From NCBI RefSeq assembly GCF_027111335.1, contig NZ_CP114288.1, positions 496,001 to 560,000 on the forward strand: 64,000 nt of DNA. The letters are read 5' to 3'. Positions within the stretch are counted from its first letter, which is position 1, and every line of letters begins with the position of its first letter. Positions 18,186 through 27,090 of the stretch are shown here, piece after piece. The position numbers and the translations under genes are program-made. Below the pieces are notes generated by a model. It searched no databases. It had not been told where the DNA came from and saw only the letters and a program-made list of their open reading frames with translations. The stretch is from Flavobacterium aquiphilum (GTDB taxonomy: Bacteria > Bacteroidota > Bacteroidia > Flavobacteriales > Flavobacteriaceae).

Positions 18186-19226
18186 TTGTCTCCAAGAATA
18201 AAACATATAGCCGTCATGAGACTATCCGCAATGGGAGATGTCGCCATGACGGTTCCTGTTTTACGCGCTTTTGTAAATCAGTATCCTGAAGTAAAAATTA
18301 CTGTAGTTTCAAGACCTTTTTTCAAACCTTTTTTTGAGGGTATTCCAAATCTTTCTTTTTTTGCTTTTGATGAAAAAGTAAGGCATAAAGGTTCTTTGGG
18401 ATTATTTAGATTGTTCCAGGATTTGAAAGCATTAAAGATCGACGCTTTTGCCGATTTGCATAATGTCTTGCGTTCGAAAGTGGTTCGGACACTTTTTGTT
18501 GTTAGCGGAAAAAAAATAGCCTCGGTTGACAAAGGAAGGGAAGAGAAAAAAGCTTTGACTCGTCCAGAAAACAAAATTTTTAAGCCGTTGACAACCATGT
18601 TTGAAAGACACGTCAAAGTGTTTGAGGAACTCGGTTTTTCGATAAATTTAGCCAATCCAATATTTCCTCAGAAAGCTATTTTAGATTCTGAAATCCTGAA
18701 TATAATTGGCAATTCACACCAAAAATTGATTGGGATAGCACCTTTTGCACAATACGATTCCAAAGTATATCCTATGGATTTGATGCAAGAAGTGATTGAC
18801 ATTTTAGCATTAGATCAAAATAACACTATTTTGCTTTTTGGCGGAGGAAAAAAAGAAGTCGAAGTTTTGAATACATTGAGTTCTGGTAAAGAAAATGTCA
18901 TTAATATGGCTGGGAAGATCAAATTTCAGCAGGAATTGCAGCTTATCAGCAATCTTAATGTTATGCTTTCTATGGATTCCGGTAATGCTCATATCGCGGC
19001 GATGCTTGGTGTAAAAGTAATTACGCTTTGGGGCGCAACACATCCATATGCTGGATTTTCACCTTTTAATCAACCTTTGACAAATGCTTTGGTTTCGGAT
19101 AGGAATTTATATCCAAAATTGCCAACATCAGTTTACGGTAATAAAAAAGTGGAAGGCTATGATGATGTTATGCGAACGATTACGGTGCAAGAGGTAGTTT
19201 CTAAAATTAACTCAGAATTAAATTAA
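18186..19226 (+). CDS. Glycosyltransferase family 9 (LPS heptosyltransferase-like)
   Basis: About 346 residues. The N-terminus SPRIKHIAVMRLSAMGDVAM and the C-terminal domain motifs LLFGGGKKEVEVL, MDSGNAHIAAMLGVKVITLW and GATHPYAGF are those of GT9 enzymes. These add heptose or a related sugar to the inner core of lipopolysaccharide, using a GT-B fold at the inner membrane. There is no ATG before MRLSAMGD. The likely starts are TTG codons at 18186 (chosen, because homologs as I recall begin a few residues before KHIAVMRLS) or 18174. Confidence 0.88.
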   Translation: MSPRIKHIAVMRLSAMGDVAMTVPVLRAFVNQYPEVKITVVSRPFFKPFFEGIPNLSFFAFDEKVRHKGSLGLFRLFQDLKALKIDAFADLHNVLRSKVVRTLFVVSGKKIASVDKGREEKKALTRPENKIFKPLTTMFERHVKVFEELGFSINLANPIFPQKAILDSEILNIIGNSHQKLIGIAPFAQYDSKVYPMDLMQEVIDILALDQNNTILLFGGGKKEVEVLNTLSSGKENVINMAGKIKFQQELQLISNLNVMLSMDSGNAHIAAMLGVKVITLWGATHPYAGFSPFNQPLTNALVSDRNLYPKLPTSVYGNKKVEGYDDVMRTITVQEVVSKINSELN

Positions 19227-19272
19227 AAAAATAAAAGTATTATACCACAAAAGTATAATGCTTTTATTTTTT
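19226..19272. terminator. Hairpin terminator after the GT9 gene
   Basis: Inverted arms of about 18 bp, AAATAAAAGTATTATAC and GTATAATGCTTTTATTT (one mismatch), around a short loop and ending in a T-rich run. It lies between convergent genes. Confidence 0.75.
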
Positions 19273-19287
19273 AACAAGTGATTATTT

Positions 19288-19707
19288 TTAAGCCACTAAG
19301 TTATATTCTCCTTGCTGATTAAGGTAATACCCCATTATTTTCTTTTTCTTTTTATCAGCAACAATTACAACAAAATTATTCTCTTTTTCAGTAGAAAGCA
19401 GAATGTGTTCGTATTCTTCTGTTGAATCTCTATAAACTTTATGAATCAAGTCTCGTTCTTTAATTTTATGTGATATAATCTTGGTCGTTTTTAGTTGATT
19501 TACATAGGGCCAAATATTAAAAATCGTCGAGTCTGAGTTTTTTATTTCGGACATTTTACCAGGCATTGTTGATTGATATTTTTCCTGTGTGAGTAGTTTT
19601 GGTTTTTTCTTGTTTCTTGTTATCTGAATTAAAACGAGAGTACATAAAAAAGCAGTTATTACAAAAAGTAAAATAAAATGAAGATGGATGTAGTGAAGTA
19701 TTTTCAT
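19288..19707 (-). CDS. Hypothetical membrane-anchored protein
   Basis: A protein of 139 residues that I do not recognise. It has one N-terminal membrane helix (about residues 9-27, FILLFVITAFLCTLVLIQI), then a basic stretch, and a soluble remainder of about 100 residues with a high content of K, E and I. The C-terminus (ADKKKKKIMGYYLNQQGEYN) looks like a beta-hairpin. It is isolated, with a terminator on one side and a gap of about 135 nt before the reductase gene on the other. Codon use looks like that of its neighbours, so it is probably a real gene. Confidence 0.6.
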   Translation of the reverse strand: MKILHYIHLHFILLFVITAFLCTLVLIQITRNKKKPKLLTQEKYQSTMPGKMSEIKNSDSTIFNIWPYVNQLKTTKIISHKIKERDLIHKVYRDSTEEYEHILLSTEKENNFVVIVADKKKKKIMGYYLNQQGEYNLVA

Positions 19708-19843
19708 GGTATTTGGTATATTAGTTAGTATATTATCAAATGGGATCCAAAATAATTACTTTACTAATTTACTAAAAATTAAGATATTTTTAAAATAAAA
19801 AAAACTCCTCTTTTCAGAGAAGTTTTTGCAGTTATTTATACTA

Positions 19844-20896
19844 TTAAACATCATCATAATCTACCCGTATTGTTGGTGTGGTAGGATGTGCTTGACAAGT
19901 CAGAATTAGGCCTTCTTCAATTTCGGAATCCGATAGGATTGAGTTTTTCTTCATTTCGGCGGCACCTTCGGTAACGCGTGCCAAACAACTACTGCAGATA
20001 CCTCCTTGACAGGAATATGGAGCATCAATTCCTTGTTTAAGAGCTGCATCAAGAATAGTTTGTTTTTGTGACATTTCAAAACTGGTTTCTTCATCATCAA
20101 CCATAACAGTTATTTTGGAATGCCCATCCAAGGATTGTTTGATGGTATGTTCCTGTGAAGAAGCAGTAAAAAGCTCAAATTTTATAGCTGATTCCTTTAC
20201 ATTTTTTTCTTTCAAAACACTTGAAACAGTGTTAATCATATCTTCGGGACCACATAAATAGAATTTGTCAAATTCCAATGAAGCGTGTTTGTTATTCAAC
20301 GCATAATTTACAGCGGCTTTGTCGATTCGTCCAAATAAAGCGTTTTCAACATTAGCTTGGCTGTACACATAATGTACAAAAAGACGACCGGTATATTGCA
20401 GGTGTAAATCGTGTAGCTCTTGATGAAAAATGGTTTGTTCCGGTGATTTATTTCCGTAAACCAATACAAATGAACTTTTCGGTTCGTTTTTAAGTACTGT
20501 TTTCAGAATGGATAAAACAGGTGTTATTCCACTTCCTGCCGCAAAAGCGATATAATTTTTTTGACGGTCAATTTCGGGTTCAAAAATAAATTTCCCTTCA
20601 GGTTTTCCCACTTCAAGGACGTCTCCTGCTTTTAATTGGTTATTTGCAAATTGTGAAAAAACACCATCCTTTACGGCTTTAACTGCGATTCGCAATTCCC
20701 CGCTCCCAGGAGCTGAACAAATGGAATAAGCACGACGAATTTCGGTATTGTCCAATGTTAAACGTAAATTTACATATTGACCTGCTATGAAAGTATAATT
20801 CGGTTTTAATTCTTCAGGGACATTAAAAAGTATCGAAACCGCATCTTTGGTTTCGTGTTTCACTTCTTTTACAATCAATTTTAGAAAGGACGGCAT
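19844..20896 (-). CDS. Ferredoxin-type reductase, PaaE/class IA oxygenase reductase-like (FAD, NAD(P), 2Fe-2S)
   Basis: A protein of 350 residues with three modules. An FAD domain carries RRAYSICSAP (residues 54-63). An NAD(P) domain carries AAGSGITPVLS near residue 118 and LCGPEDMI. A C-terminal plant-type ferredoxin domain has cysteines in YSCQGGICSSC and a distal LTCQ. This order is that of PaaE, the phenylacetyl-CoA epoxidase reductase. No paaABCD genes are nearby, so the electron acceptor is unknown. A lone PaaE-like reductase is common in Flavobacteria. A TAnnTTTG box precedes it. Confidence 0.9.
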   Translation of the reverse strand: MPSFLKLIVKEVKHETKDAVSILFNVPEELKPNYTFIAGQYVNLRLTLDNTEIRRAYSICSAPGSGELRIAVKAVKDGVFSQFANNQLKAGDVLEVGKPEGKFIFEPEIDRQKNYIAFAAGSGITPVLSILKTVLKNEPKSSFVLVYGNKSPEQTIFHQELHDLHLQYTGRLFVHYVYSQANVENALFGRIDKAAVNYALNNKHASLEFDKFYLCGPEDMINTVSSVLKEKNVKESAIKFELFTASSQEHTIKQSLDGHSKITVMVDDEETSFEMSQKQTILDAALKQGIDAPYSCQGGICSSCLARVTEGAAEMKKNSILSDSEIEEGLILTCQAHPTTPTIRVDYDDV

Positions 20897-20912
20897 AGGA
20901 ATATTTTTTTTG

Positions 20913-20920
20913 CAAAAGTA
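20913..20920 (-). promoter_or_regulatory. -7 box TACTTTTG for the reductase gene
   Basis: On the minus strand this is an exact TAnnTTTG match, 16 nt upstream of the start codon, giving a very short leader. Confidence 0.4.
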
Positions 20921-21029
20921 ATAAAAGTATTGAGGATTAAAAGAATTTGATATAATTCAGGTTTATTTGAGCATATTTTGTAACATTTTCCTACTTTACA
21001 TTACTAATTTGCAAACCAAAATAAAAACC

Positions 21030-22493
21030 ATGTTAACAAAATTTATTTATCTCGAATGGAAATCCTTTACTAGATCTGCTTCGTTTGCCCAGAATTTGGC
21101 TTTGAAAATTTTAATGGGATTTCTAATCCTGTATTTCACATTAGTTTTTTTGGCAATGGGAATAGGGACTTTTTATATTCTTAAGGAAATGAAATTGGAA
21201 CCACTTGTAACAGTAAATAAATTTCTGGTCTATTATTTTTTAATGGATTTGGTTGTTCGACTTTTGTTACAGGCAATTCCGGTTATGAATATTCGGCCAT
21301 TGTTGACTATGCCATTTAAAAGGCCAACGATTGTACATTTTTCATTAGGGAAAACAATGTTGTCTTTTTTTAACTTAGTACATGCTTTTTTCTTTCTTCC
21401 TTTTTGTGCTGTTTTAATATATGAAGGATATGACATAATTAGTGTATTGATTTGGGGAACAGGTCTTTTCGCATTGGTTTATATCAATAATTTTTTAAAT
21501 ATTCTGTTGAATAACAAAGACAGTTTATTGGGGATTTTCCTGGCCATTATCCTAACTTTAGGAGGATGTCAGTATTATAAGCTTTTTGATATTACCAATT
21601 ATGTTTATCCGTTTTTTGAAGCTTTATTTCATACCAAATGGGCTTTTATGATACCGGTTTTGGCATTGATGGGATTGTACTTTTGGACATACAATTATTT
21701 AAAGGGTGATTTGTATTTGGATGCAGGATTGTCTGCCAAAAATGATATTGCTAGAACCGAGAATTTAACTTGGCTAAACCAGTTTGGGACATTGGGTACG
21801 TTTTTGAAAAATGACATTAAATTAATCAAAAGAAATAAACGCTCGAAAACTACCATTGGGCTTAGTATTTTGTTTTTATTTTACGGATTGATTTTTTTTA
21901 ATGCTAATTCTCATCAACCGGAAGTGATGAAAATTTTTGCCGGGATTTTTGTTTCGGGCGGTTTTTTATTCACTTTTGGTCAGTTCGTTCCAAGTTGGGA
22001 CAGTTCGTATTATCAGTTGATGATGACACAAAATGTTCCATATCGAGGGTATTTGAATTCTAAATGGTGGCTCATTGTTATTGGAACAGTTGTTTCGACT
22101 GTTTTGGCTTCCTTTTATTTGTATTTTGGATGGCAAGTTTATCTAACAGTTGTTGCTGGAGCTATTTATAATATAGGAGTGAATTCACATTTGGTTTTAC
22201 TGGGAGGGGCTTTTACAAAGACGCCAATAGATTTATCGATGTCAAAAGGAGCTTTTGGTGACAAAAAAAGCTTTAATGTAAATACGATGCTTCTGTCTTT
22301 ACCCAAATTACTTTTACCAGTGCTTTTATATTGGTTAGGGTCCTTTATAATGAATCCGAAATTGGGCTTGGCTTTTGTGGCGTTAGCAGGAGTATTGGGA
22401 TTTATGTTTAGAAGTTCTGTTTTTTCATTAATAGAAAAAATTTATAAAAAGGAGAAGTACAAAACCATTGAGGCTTACAAGCAAAAACAATAG
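21030..22493 (+). CDS. DUF5687 family membrane protein, ABC exporter permease
   Basis: A protein of 487 residues with about 12 hydrophobic helices. It starts MLTKFIYLEWKSFTRSASF, the conserved amphipathic N-terminus of this Bacteroidota family as I recall it (DUF5687). It contains a cytoplasmic KNDIKLIKRNKRSKTT loop typical of ABC-2-like permeases. The partner ATPase gene follows after 58 nt, so the pair forms an exporter of unknown substrate. The frame is open upstream to 20967, but the conserved N-terminus supports the ATG at 21030. Confidence 0.8.
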   Translation: MLTKFIYLEWKSFTRSASFAQNLALKILMGFLILYFTLVFLAMGIGTFYILKEMKLEPLVTVNKFLVYYFLMDLVVRLLLQAIPVMNIRPLLTMPFKRPTIVHFSLGKTMLSFFNLVHAFFFLPFCAVLIYEGYDIISVLIWGTGLFALVYINNFLNILLNNKDSLLGIFLAIILTLGGCQYYKLFDITNYVYPFFEALFHTKWAFMIPVLALMGLYFWTYNYLKGDLYLDAGLSAKNDIARTENLTWLNQFGTLGTFLKNDIKLIKRNKRSKTTIGLSILFLFYGLIFFNANSHQPEVMKIFAGIFVSGGFLFTFGQFVPSWDSSYYQLMMTQNVPYRGYLNSKWWLIVIGTVVSTVLASFYLYFGWQVYLTVVAGAIYNIGVNSHLVLLGGAFTKTPIDLSMSKGAFGDKKSFNVNTMLLSLPKLLLPVLLYWLGSFIMNPKLGLAFVALAGVLGFMFRSSVFSLIEKIYKKEKYKTIEAYKQKQ

Positions 22494-22551
22494 TTAATGT
22501 CAATGGCAATGTCAAAAATCTAAATTCAACAATCTAAAATCAAAAATAACC

Positions 22552-23247
22552 ATGATACAAGTAAAAAATCTTTCTAAACAATATAATGGGATTACTGTAT
22601 TGAATATAGAATCATTGGAAATTCCAAAAGGCCAAAGTTTTGGATTAGTGGGTAACAACGGAGCAGGAAAAACAACTTTTTTTAGTTTGTTGTTGGATTT
22701 AATTCAGCCCTCAACAGGACAAATTTTAAACAATGAAATTCAGGTGAATGCGAGTGAGGATTGGAAACCTTTTACGGCTTCTTTTCTGGACGAAAGTTTT
22801 TTGATTGGTTATCTGACTCCTGAAGAATACTTTTATTTCATAGGTGATTTAAGAGGTCAAAACAAAGCTGATGTCGATCTGTTATTAGCTCAACATGAAG
22901 AATTTTTTAATGGTGAAATCCTTAAAAATAAAAAATATTTACGCGATTTATCCAAAGGAAACCAAAAGAAAGTGGGAATAATTGCCACGCTGATTGGAAA
23001 TCCTGAGGTAATTATTTTGGATGAGCCTTTTGCTAATTTGGATCCAACTACTGTTAATAGGTTGAAAAAAATCATCAAAGAATTGTCCGATAATCCTAAT
23101 ATTACGATTTTAGTTTCCAGCCATGATTTACAACATACGGTAGATGTTTGCGACAGAATCGTTGCACTGAATAAGGGTGAATTGGTCAAAGACATGGCAA
23201 CTTCGAAGGAAACACTTCAGGAATTGGAATTGTTTTTTGCAGTTTAA
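22552..23247 (+). CDS. ABC transporter ATP-binding protein
   Basis: A protein of 231 residues with a complete nucleotide-binding domain: Walker A GNNGAGKTT (residues 35-43), ABC signature LSKGNQKK (D-L-S-K-G-N variant), Walker B VIILDEPFANLD and the H-loop VSSHD. The signature LSKGN in place of LSGGQ is common in ABC-2-type exporters. It pairs with the preceding DUF5687 permease. The substrate is unknown. Confidence 0.92.
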   Translation: MIQVKNLSKQYNGITVLNIESLEIPKGQSFGLVGNNGAGKTTFFSLLLDLIQPSTGQILNNEIQVNASEDWKPFTASFLDESFLIGYLTPEEYFYFIGDLRGQNKADVDLLLAQHEEFFNGEILKNKKYLRDLSKGNQKKVGIIATLIGNPEVIILDEPFANLDPTTVNRLKKIIKELSDNPNITILVSSHDLQHTVDVCDRIVALNKGELVKDMATSKETLQELELFFAV

Positions 23248-23335
23248 ATTTATATATTTCAAAAAGAAACGTATTTTTACAAGTCATTATACTAAATGCT
23301 GTCTTAAAACAGTTTAATGCTTTAAACGTTTTCCT

Positions 23336-25960
23336 TTGAAAAGCAATACTTCAAAATATATTTTAGCTACGGCACTACTGTCTTTCTTGATAGCTTGTTC
23401 TACCAAGAAAGACACTTTTTTGGCTAGAAATTCCCACGCTTTGAGTACAAAATATAATATATTGTACAATGGGCAAATCGCTTTGGACAAAGGGTTGAAA
23501 GCGGTAAATGACAATACTACCGAAAATTTCTGGAAACGTTTGCCTGTCGAAAAAATGTTGATTAGCGATGATGCGCCTATTGATGGAAAAACTAAAAATT
23601 CCGATTTTGAAGTTGCTGAGGGAAAGGCAACAAAAGGTATTCAAAAGCATTCAATGAACATTGGTGGCACCGAAAAAAATTACCAAATAGACGAAGCTTA
23701 TTTATTGCTTGGAAAAGCGAGGTATTTTGATCAAAGGTTTATTCCGGCCTTAGATGCTTTCAATTATATTCTTTATAAATATCCAAACAGCAGTAATATA
23801 TATAATGCCAAAATTTGGCGCGAAAAAACCAATGTTCGATTAGGGAATGATGCTTTGGCTATAAAAAATATCTCAAAACTTATTAAAGACAACGATTTAA
23901 GAAAACAGGAATTTGCAAATGCGAACGCTATTCTGGCAGATGCTTTTTTGAATCTTGAGGAAAAAGATAGTGCGGTCGTTAAGTTAAAATTAGCGAATGC
24001 CTTTACCAAAATCCATAATGAAAGAGAACGTTATTCTTTTTTATTGGGACAATTGTATGAAGAAGACGGGCAAAAGGACAGCGCCATTTATTTTTATCAA
24101 AAGGTTATTGATATGAATAGAAAGGCCGAAAGGAAATTTGTTATTCAGGCTTACGCCAAAAAAGCGAAACTTAATAATTATCAGGGTGCTGACTATGATG
24201 AATTCGTCAAGAGATCCAAAAAGATTATGGAAGACAGGGAAAACAGACCCTATCTGGATGTGATTTATCATAGCATCGGAATATTTTACGACAATAATAA
24301 CGAGAAGGAAAAGGCCTTAGATTATTATAACGCTTCTTTGGATACGAAATCTAAAGATTCTTATTTGAATGCTTCCAATTATAGAAATATTGGGAATTTA
24401 TATTTTAAGCATACGGATTATTTTGCAGCGGCCAAAAGCTACGATAAGTGTTTGGAACTATTGGATCCAAAAACAAGGGAATACCTTCAGATTTCGAAAA
24501 TTAGAAAGAATCTGGATGAAGCAATTGTCAACGAGGCAATAGCCAAACGAAATGACAGTATTATTTACGTTACTTCTTTGAAAGAGCCAGAACGGGTAAT
24601 TTATTATGAAAATTATATTCAGAAATTAAAAAGCAGTGACGATCTTAAAAAACTGCTTGCTGAAAAACAAAAGAAAATAGAAGGCAACATTGCATTGAAT
24701 ATGGCTGGAAAAATGCCAAATGATGTTATTCAGAATCAAAATGGTCAAAATGTGACTCCAGCTTTTGCACCGCCGACAAATAGTAATCCATCGGCAGCTT
24801 CAAATCTATTCTATTTTTATAACCCCAATACGGTTGCTTATGGGAAATTGGAGTTTAAAAAGATATGGGGAAATAGGGCACAAACTGGATATTGGAGAGT
24901 TTCGGCTACAAATAATGTAGATCCAAATGCGCCGAATATTGCCGCTGCAAAACCAGAGCAGGATTCTATTAAACAAGTAGCTGCTACCGAAGTAAACGAA
25001 AAATACACCACAGATTATTATTTGAAGCAATTGCCAAAATCACAAACTACAATTGATAGTATCACTAAAGAAAGAAATGAGATTTATTATCAATTGGGAG
25101 TTATTTACAAAGAAAAATTCAAGGAATACGATTTGGCGACAAACAGACTGGAGAAATTATTAACCTACCAACCGGAAGAGAAATTAATTCCTCCCACAAA
25201 ATACAACTTATATAAAATATATGAGATTACCAATCCGAGTAAGGTAGCATCAATTAAGAATGAGTTAGTAAGCCAATATCCAAATTCGCGTTATGCGCAA
25301 ATCATAACCAATTCTAAATTACAGGAGGGCATCGCTGCTGACAGTCCCGAAGCAGTGTATGAAAGATTGTATCGATCGTACCAACAGGAAAATTTCGGGT
25401 TGGTTATGCAGCAGATAGATGGTTTAATTAGCCATTTTTCGGGTGAAGCCATAGTTCCAAAATTTGAATTGCTAAAAGCATATACTATAGGTAAACTCCA
25501 CGGATTGGATGCTTATAAAAAAGCAATAGAATATGTGGTCGATAATTATGCTAATAGTAAAGAAGGAAAAGATGCGATAGAAATTCTTAAAACTCAGATT
25601 CCGCTTTTGGAGAAAATGAGTTTCAGTACGGTTGATTCCAAGAATTGGAAAGTTGTTTTTAGGATTGATAAAAATGATGTAAAAAGTGAATCTGAAATAG
25701 AAAAGAAATTAGTTTTGTTTTTGGCCAATGAAAATGTAGAGAGGTTAAAATACAGTTGTGATCTTTATACCGAAAAAGAAAGTCTTGTGACTATTCTGGG
25801 AATTCACTCTGAATCGTATGCTCAATTTGTGGCGGCGCTTTTTGCCCAAAATGATAAGTATAAAATTAACCAGCCGGGAATTGTCATTTCAAATGAAAAT
25901 TATAAAATTGTTCAAATCAAGAAAAATCTTGATGAGTTTCTTTCACTAAAAAAATCGTAA
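23336..25960 (+). CDS. sprE: Gliding motility/type IX secretion lipoprotein SprE (PorW)
   Basis: A protein of 874 residues with a lipoprotein signal (LLSFLIACS, Cys at residue 21) and many TPR-like helical repeats. Examples are DEAYLLLGKARYFDQRFIPA and DSYLNASNYRNIGNLYFKH. Size, lipobox and N-terminal sequence TFLARNSHALSTKYNILYNG match SprE of Flavobacterium johnsoniae, required for gliding and type IX secretion. The homolog PorW supports PorLM motor and translocon assembly. The start codon is TTG; no ATG precedes the signal peptide. It lies just before a bactofilin gene and the ATP synthase genes, the order I recall for this genus. Confidence 0.88.
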   Translation: MKSNTSKYILATALLSFLIACSTKKDTFLARNSHALSTKYNILYNGQIALDKGLKAVNDNTTENFWKRLPVEKMLISDDAPIDGKTKNSDFEVAEGKATKGIQKHSMNIGGTEKNYQIDEAYLLLGKARYFDQRFIPALDAFNYILYKYPNSSNIYNAKIWREKTNVRLGNDALAIKNISKLIKDNDLRKQEFANANAILADAFLNLEEKDSAVVKLKLANAFTKIHNERERYSFLLGQLYEEDGQKDSAIYFYQKVIDMNRKAERKFVIQAYAKKAKLNNYQGADYDEFVKRSKKIMEDRENRPYLDVIYHSIGIFYDNNNEKEKALDYYNASLDTKSKDSYLNASNYRNIGNLYFKHTDYFAAAKSYDKCLELLDPKTREYLQISKIRKNLDEAIVNEAIAKRNDSIIYVTSLKEPERVIYYENYIQKLKSSDDLKKLLAEKQKKIEGNIALNMAGKMPNDVIQNQNGQNVTPAFAPPTNSNPSAASNLFYFYNPNTVAYGKLEFKKIWGNRAQTGYWRVSATNNVDPNAPNIAAAKPEQDSIKQVAATEVNEKYTTDYYLKQLPKSQTTIDSITKERNEIYYQLGVIYKEKFKEYDLATNRLEKLLTYQPEEKLIPPTKYNLYKIYEITNPSKVASIKNELVSQYPNSRYAQIITNSKLQEGIAADSPEAVYERLYRSYQQENFGLVMQQIDGLISHFSGEAIVPKFELLKAYTIGKLHGLDAYKKAIEYVVDNYANSKEGKDAIEILKTQIPLLEKMSFSTVDSKNWKVVFRIDKNDVKSESEIEKKLVLFLANENVERLKYSCDLYTEKESLVTILGIHSESYAQFVAALFAQNDKYKINQPGIVISNENYKIVQIKKNLDEFLSLKKS

Positions 25961-25962
25961 TT

Positions 25963-26349
25963 ATGTTTGACAAAAAACCAAAATCCTATACAGATCTTCT
26001 AGGAAAAACCAATAGAATTGTTGAAGGTACGACGATTCATGGCGACATAGTTTCTCCAGCCGATTTTAGATTAGATGGTGAATTGATAGGGAATTTTACT
26101 TCGAACGGGAAATTGGTAATTGGCCCTGCCGGAAGTGTCAAAGGGGATATTATTTGTAATACTGCCGACATAGAAGGAAAATTTGAAGGAAAAATCCAGG
26201 TTGAAGAGATTTTAAATATCAAAGAATCGGCAAATATTATAGGAGAGGTTGTAATTGGTAAATTATCTGTTGAACCTGGGGCTATTTTCAATGCATCCTG
26301 TGTTATGTTATCTGGTAATACTAAAGGGACAAAAAATGTCGACGAATAA
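25963..26349 (+). CDS. Bactofilin, polymer-forming cytoskeletal protein
   Basis: A protein of 128 residues. The core is a run of short beta-strand repeats of a right-handed beta helix: TTIHGDIVSPADFRLDGELI, GNFTSNGKLVIGPAGSVKGD, and ADIEGKFEGKI. This is the DUF583/bactofilin domain. It forms filaments without nucleotide at the cytoplasmic face of the membrane. It starts 3 nt after sprE and its 3' end overlaps the next gene by 14 nt, so it is cotranscribed with both. That may suggest a link to envelope or secretion-machine placement. Confidence 0.92.
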   Translation: MFDKKPKSYTDLLGKTNRIVEGTTIHGDIVSPADFRLDGELIGNFTSNGKLVIGPAGSVKGDIICNTADIEGKFEGKIQVEEILNIKESANIIGEVVIGKLSVEPGAIFNASCVMLSGNTKGTKNVDE

Positions 26350-26569
26350 AGACCCCAAAAAAAACAACTATAATAAATGGTTGGCCTTAATTAACATCCC
26401 AATCCAAATGGGAGTTATTATTTTTCTGTTTTCATATTTAGGAAATTGGCTGGATCAAAATCATCCCAGTCCAAAAGTCTATTATGTAAAAGTGATGGTT
26501 TTGATAGGTGTTTTTTTGGCACTCTATAATGTAATCCGTCAGGTAAACGAAATAAACAATAAGCAATAA
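26336..26569 (+). CDS. AtpZ/AtpI family protein
   Basis: A protein of 77 residues with two membrane helices (about residues 19-36 and 47-67) and a charged N-terminus (STNKDPKKNNYNKWL). This is the AtpZ/AtpI type that precedes F-ATPase operons and is thought to help c-ring assembly or divalent cation supply. It overlaps the bactofilin gene by 14 nt. The frame is open further upstream, but the ATG at 26336 gives the family-like N-terminus. It is followed after 8 nt by another small membrane protein and then atpB. Confidence 0.85.
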   Translation: MSTNKDPKKNNYNKWLALINIPIQMGVIIFLFSYLGNWLDQNHPSPKVYYVKVMVLIGVFLALYNVIRQVNEINNKQ

Positions 26570-26577
26570 AAAGTATA

Positions 26578-26970
26578 ATGAACCTTAAAAAATCACTCCC
26601 TTTCTTAACTTTACTAGCCATTTCAGTCCTATTATTTATCATCCATAAAATGGTCTTCTATAGTTTAAGAATTAATCAGGAGACTTTTTATTATTCGCTG
26701 GAAATACTTTATTTGTTTTTTTTCTCTTTTTCGGCAATTATTTTCGGAGTTTTATTAACAATAAAAAAAAGAAGTTTTGATAATGTAGGAATGTCATTCT
26801 TATTGGCAACAAGTATAAAGATGATTTTTTGTTACTTGATTTTAAGGCCATTATTACAGATTCCAAAACCCAATGATCCAACCGAAAGAATAAATTTCTT
26901 CATATTGTTTATTGTCTTTTTAACAATTGAGACTCTTTTTACGATACGCTTGGTTAATGAAAAAAAATGA
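26578..26970 (+). CDS. Small polytopic membrane protein, DUF6168-like
   Basis: A protein of 130 residues with four hydrophobic helices (near residues 9-24, 40-62, 75-92 and 105-123) and short basic loops. Its place between the AtpZ/AtpI gene and atpB is where many bacteria carry uncI/atpI. I recall the Flavobacterial family at this position as DUF6168. It may share the AtpI assembly role, but this is inferred from position and topology only. Confidence 0.75.
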   Translation: MNLKKSLPFLTLLAISVLLFIIHKMVFYSLRINQETFYYSLEILYLFFFSFSAIIFGVLLTIKKRSFDNVGMSFLLATSIKMIFCYLILRPLLQIPKPNDPTERINFFILFIVFLTIETLFTIRLVNEKK

Positions 26971-27039
26971 TAATAAGTAAAGTGAATCAAAATCTCAAAA
27001 AAAATACTTTTTTATGCTTTCGAGTATTAATTAAAAATG

Positions 27040-27047
27040 TACCTTTG
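27040..27047 (+). promoter_or_regulatory. atpB: -7 box TACCTTTG for the ATP synthase operon
   Basis: An exact TAnnTTTG match 44 nt before atpB, with a TTTC (27018-27021) 18 nt upstream at the position of the -33 TTTG. This is the best-spaced promoter seen in the window. Confidence 0.55.
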
Positions 27048-27090
27048 CGCCAAATTTTAGAATCGTTAAAAAATAAGTTATTTAAGAGAT